A stretch of 15,212 nucleotides of DNA. Source: FEN-987 sp049521055. GTDB lineage: Archaea > Thermoproteota > Bathyarchaeia > 40CM-2-53-6. A program made the translations under genes and the position numbers. Shown here one piece after another: positions 13,276 to 15,212 of the stretch. The DNA lies in contig JBEKPE010000061.1 in NCBI GenBank assembly GCA_049521055.1, positions 1-15,212 of the forward strand, written 5' to 3'. The notes beneath the pieces were generated by a model. That model was not told the origin of the DNA and did no database searches. It worked only from the letters and a program-made list of their open reading frames with translations. Every line of letters begins with the position of its first letter. The stretch's first letter is position 1.

Positions 13276-13782
13276 CTAGACGAAGGATTTTGACATTACG
13301 TACGCGTCCGATCCGTCAAAGTAGTATCTTGGAATGGTTCGGGAAACGTCAAAGCCCATTTTCTTGTAGAGGTTAATAGCAGGGAGGTTCCCTACGCGCA
13401 CTTCGAGGTAACACTCGTCAACGTGACGGGTGGACATGGATGTAATCGCCTGTTGCACGAGCGAGTACCCCATCCCTAGGTTTCGATAGTCAGGCATGAC
13501 AGCCACCGAAACTATGTGGCCTTTCCTAGCAAAGCGAAGGTGCCTTAGATCCGAGAAACCGTGTTCGAGACGGCACATTATGTACCCCACGACCTGTGCT
13601 TGAGACTCAGCGACTATGAACGCGTCAGGCAGTGTGTTGAATGTGTCGAGGAAGAAGTAAGGTGCGTAATTTTCCGGAAGGCATACTCTGTTTATGTTCA
13701 TGACCGCGTCGAGGTCGGCGGGGCCAAAACCGCGAAGCGTGTAGTTTCTCTGAATCAGCAATGGGTTACTCGCCGATTTCAT
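13276..13782 (-). CDS. N-alpha-acetyltransferase, Ard1/RimI type (GNAT)
   Basis: Archaeal GNAT enzyme that transfers acetyl from acetyl-CoA to protein N-termini co-translationally, related to Sulfolobus Ard1. Diagnostic are the substrate-loop LPENYAPYFFLD (35-46), the strand HIVSVAVMPDYRNLGMGYSL (89-108) holding the acetyl-CoA pyrophosphate loop RNLGMG (100-105), and YLEVRVGNLPAINLYKKMGF (125-144). YYFDGSDAYVMSK (153-165) is the usual end. At 168 residues it is complete. ATG 13782 is the start; an AT-rich TATA-like stretch lies about 15-25 bases upstream on the minus strand, so the transcript may be almost leaderless. Its neighbours do not bear on its role. Confidence 0.95.
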   Translation of the reverse strand: MKSASNPLLIQRNYTLRGFGPADLDAVMNINRVCLPENYAPYFFLDTFNTLPDAFIVAESQAQVVGYIMCRLEHGFSDLRHLRFARKGHIVSVAVMPDYRNLGMGYSLVQQAITSMSTRHVDECYLEVRVGNLPAINLYKKMGFDVSRTIPRYYFDGSDAYVMSKSFV

Positions 13783-13839
13783 GCAGCCGACGACTATTTG
13801 ATATTACCTACCCTACGAACTGACCATGACCCGAATATG

Positions 13840-13846
13840 TTTAAAT
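13840..13846 (+). promoter_or_regulatory. TATA box of the site-2 protease gene
   Basis: TTTAAAT predicts a transcript start near 13869, which is downstream of the ATG at 13826. A ribosome-binding-like GAAGGAT (13876-13882) then precedes GTG 13889 by six bases. Together these decide the start of the protease. Confidence 0.55.
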
Positions 13847-13888
13847 CGGCTCTATCGTGTTAGCCCCGAAAAACAGAAGGATAACCGT

Positions 13889-15028
13889 GTGACTGCCGAC
13901 CCCACGCCAACTTTTGCCCCGGCAGTCCCGCCTTTTGGGATAGACTTCGGCTCTATCCGTAGCATGCTCGAATACCGTTTCACTGTCTTGGACGCTTATG
14001 TGGACGTGAATGGCCTTCCAACTTTCGTGGTTGCCAATGAACCTGTGAAGGAGAAGTTTCGTGAATTGTTGCACGACCTGGCCAACCACGGTCTCATGGC
14101 TAAGGTGAGGCGAGTTTCTGACAAGCTCGTCATATCCGTATTCCCGAAACCAATCCTAGGCAAACCAAGAAGAAAGATCAATCTGCTGCTCTTTCTCGCG
14201 ACATTGGTTAGTGTGTCGGTGGCGAGTTACCTGAATATATTCGGTGTAGATCCTCGACTTGCCGCCGTTATGTTTTCAGGTTTTAGCGCTACCGGTCAGG
14301 CCGTGGCTCTGGCGGCGGGGATTCTGGGCATAATTGGACTTCACGAATTCGGACATGTTCTCGCTGTCCGCCACCATCAGATGGATGCCACCCTCCCATA
14401 TTTCGTCCCCGGACCACCACCTATAGGGACCTTTGGCGCAATGATTTCTCTCCGTGGCCCACCTACGAATCGTGATCAATTATTTGACTTGGGCTTCAGT
14501 GGGCCCATCACAGGGTTCGTGGTCATACTCTTTGTAGCGATCGTAGCCATTATGACCTCCCCAGTAATTACCAGCCAACAGGCGACCCAGCTCCTAGGCG
14601 CTAAGCTGTTACAATACAATTCCTGGCCTAACGAGCCATTCTTTCTCGACTTGCTGACCCAAGCTGGTTTACGCGTGGTTCCGGCGGGCCAAGTGCTCGT
14701 GTTGACTCAAGTTGTTTTTGCAGCTGAGGTTGGTGCATTGATAACTTTCCTCAACCTTCTGCCGGTCTGGCAATTGGATGGGGGACACATTACCAGAGCT
14801 ACCCTCGGGCCCCAAGGACATAAGGCCACGGCGGTGGTCGCGTTCGGGATACTGTTGCTTGCTGGCTATTGGCCGTTCGCTGTTCTGCTTCTGGTGTTCA
14901 TGTTTGTCAGTCGACGCCCGTTTGAAGGTCTCGAGCCATTGGACGATATCTCTCCGCTCTCCAACTCCAGGAAGGTCTTGTTTGCTCTAGCTCTAGTGAT
15001 ACTTGCACTCTCATTCGTAATATTATGA
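13889..15028 (+). CDS. M50-family site-2 protease
   Basis: Intramembrane zinc metalloprotease that cuts transmembrane or membrane-tethered substrates, often releasing regulators. Numbered from GTG 13889 (379 residues), HEFGH is at 152-156, supplying two zinc histidines and the catalytic glutamate. The third ligand is in LDGGH (296-300; Asp297). Between them is FVPGPPPIGTFGAMISLRGP, a loop typical of the large archaeal/plastid EGY-like branch. The first ~95 residues are soluble and contain a small alpha/beta domain (SMLEYRFTVLDAYVDVNGLP onward) that is also found in that branch. Membrane segments surround the zinc motifs, and the C-terminus is a further helix. ATG 13826 would add 21 residues but lies before the predicted transcript start. 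No substrate or anti-sigma-like gene is adjacent. Confidence 0.93.
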   Translation: MTADPTPTFAPAVPPFGIDFGSIRSMLEYRFTVLDAYVDVNGLPTFVVANEPVKEKFRELLHDLANHGLMAKVRRVSDKLVISVFPKPILGKPRRKINLLLFLATLVSVSVASYLNIFGVDPRLAAVMFSGFSATGQAVALAAGILGIIGLHEFGHVLAVRHHQMDATLPYFVPGPPPIGTFGAMISLRGPPTNRDQLFDLGFSGPITGFVVILFVAIVAIMTSPVITSQQATQLLGAKLLQYNSWPNEPFFLDLLTQAGLRVVPAGQVLVLTQVVFAAEVGALITFLNLLPVWQLDGGHITRATLGPQGHKATAVVAFGILLLAGYWPFAVLLLVFMFVSRRPFEGLEPLDDISPLSNSRKVLFALALVILALSFVIL

Positions 15029-15086
15029 GCTCATTGGTTTCACCGACCTCTCATGCCTAAAAGGGGCTGGAAGTTGAGGGCGAGTC

Positions 15087-15212
15087 ATGCGGGCGGTCAA
15101 GACAGTTCAACAACGCTTCACGTCCACCCCTAAACCTTTGCAGATGCTTGACGAGTTCCGCCAGATGATGAACGCTTGCGTACAGGTTGGTTTGGCGGAG
15201 AATGTCACGAGC
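15087..15212 (+). CDS. tnpB: N-terminus of a probable TnpB-type (IS200/IS605) transposon protein, cut by the window
   Basis: ATG 15087, after a GAGGGCG ribosome-binding site about six bases upstream, opens a frame that runs off the window after 42 residues: MRAVKTVQQRFTSTPKPLQM, LDEFRQMMNACVQVGLAENV, TS. A short basic beta start, then a helix with LDEFRxxxNxCxxxGLxENVTS, is the N-terminus I associate with archaeal TnpB/OrfB proteins, the RNA-guided nucleases of IS605-like elements. The RuvC catalytic residues and zinc ribbon would lie beyond the edge, so activity, full length and the presence of a TnpA partner or guide-RNA end cannot be judged. It starts 58 bases after the protease gene, on the same strand. 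A different helix-rich protein is possible. Confidence 0.6.
   Translation, partial: MRAVKTVQQRFTSTPKPLQMLDEFRQMMNACVQVGLAENVTS

Overview
The window is archaeal chromosome. It carries a group II chaperonin (thermosome), RNA polymerase subunit K, ribosomal protein S25e, an Ard1-type N-terminal acetyltransferase and archaeal TATA-like boxes about 25-40 bases before several genes. S25e is a TACK/Asgard-type ribosomal protein that is absent from euryarchaea. The form of OMP decarboxylase and the IPGFP C-terminal anchors resemble Thaumarchaeota/Nitrososphaeria-like lineages as I remember them. I infer a TACK archaeon, perhaps from a thaumarchaeal or neighbouring lineage, but no 16S or tRNA is present to settle it. 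Many genes start with GTG or TTG.

Layout. 1-384: 3' part of an unrecognised gene. About 538-1770: pyrF, then the S25e gene. 1767-2267 (minus): a cyclophilin-fold protein, divergent from a COG2403 cyclic-2,3-diphosphoglycerate-synthetase-like P-loop protein (2331-3671). This converges on a lone DegT/StrS sugar aminotransferase (3663-4781, minus). 4782-5370 has no intact gene. It holds the orphan C-terminal anchor of a lost surface protein (4975-5136) and an elaborate promoter region for the thermosome. The thermosome (5371-7017), rpoK and a small two-TM protein form a tight operon. A secreted four-repeat surface protein with an IPGFP anchor follows (7706-9013).

9156-11012 holds a zinc-ribbon/B-box protein (minus), a 35-residue zinc-ribbon gene abutting an O-methyltransferase, and a flavin-binding PNPOx-fold protein. 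11067-11869 is a membrane protein that looks split by a one-base frame change. 12009-13268 is a cation diffusion facilitator missing its first membrane helix but with a triple cytoplasmic tail. Then come an Ard1/RimI acetyltransferase (minus), a site-2 protease (M50) and, at the right edge, the beginning of what looks like a TnpB-type transposon protein.

Most of the window is housekeeping, and I do not see a complete new multi-gene system. The best leads are these: the apparent CTG start of the thermosome with palindromes and direct repeats upstream; two unrelated loci sharing an IPGFP membrane-anchor tail; the 35-residue zinc ribbon coupled to a methyltransferase; and two genes (7-TM protein and CDF transporter) with 5' ends that look frameshifted or decayed.
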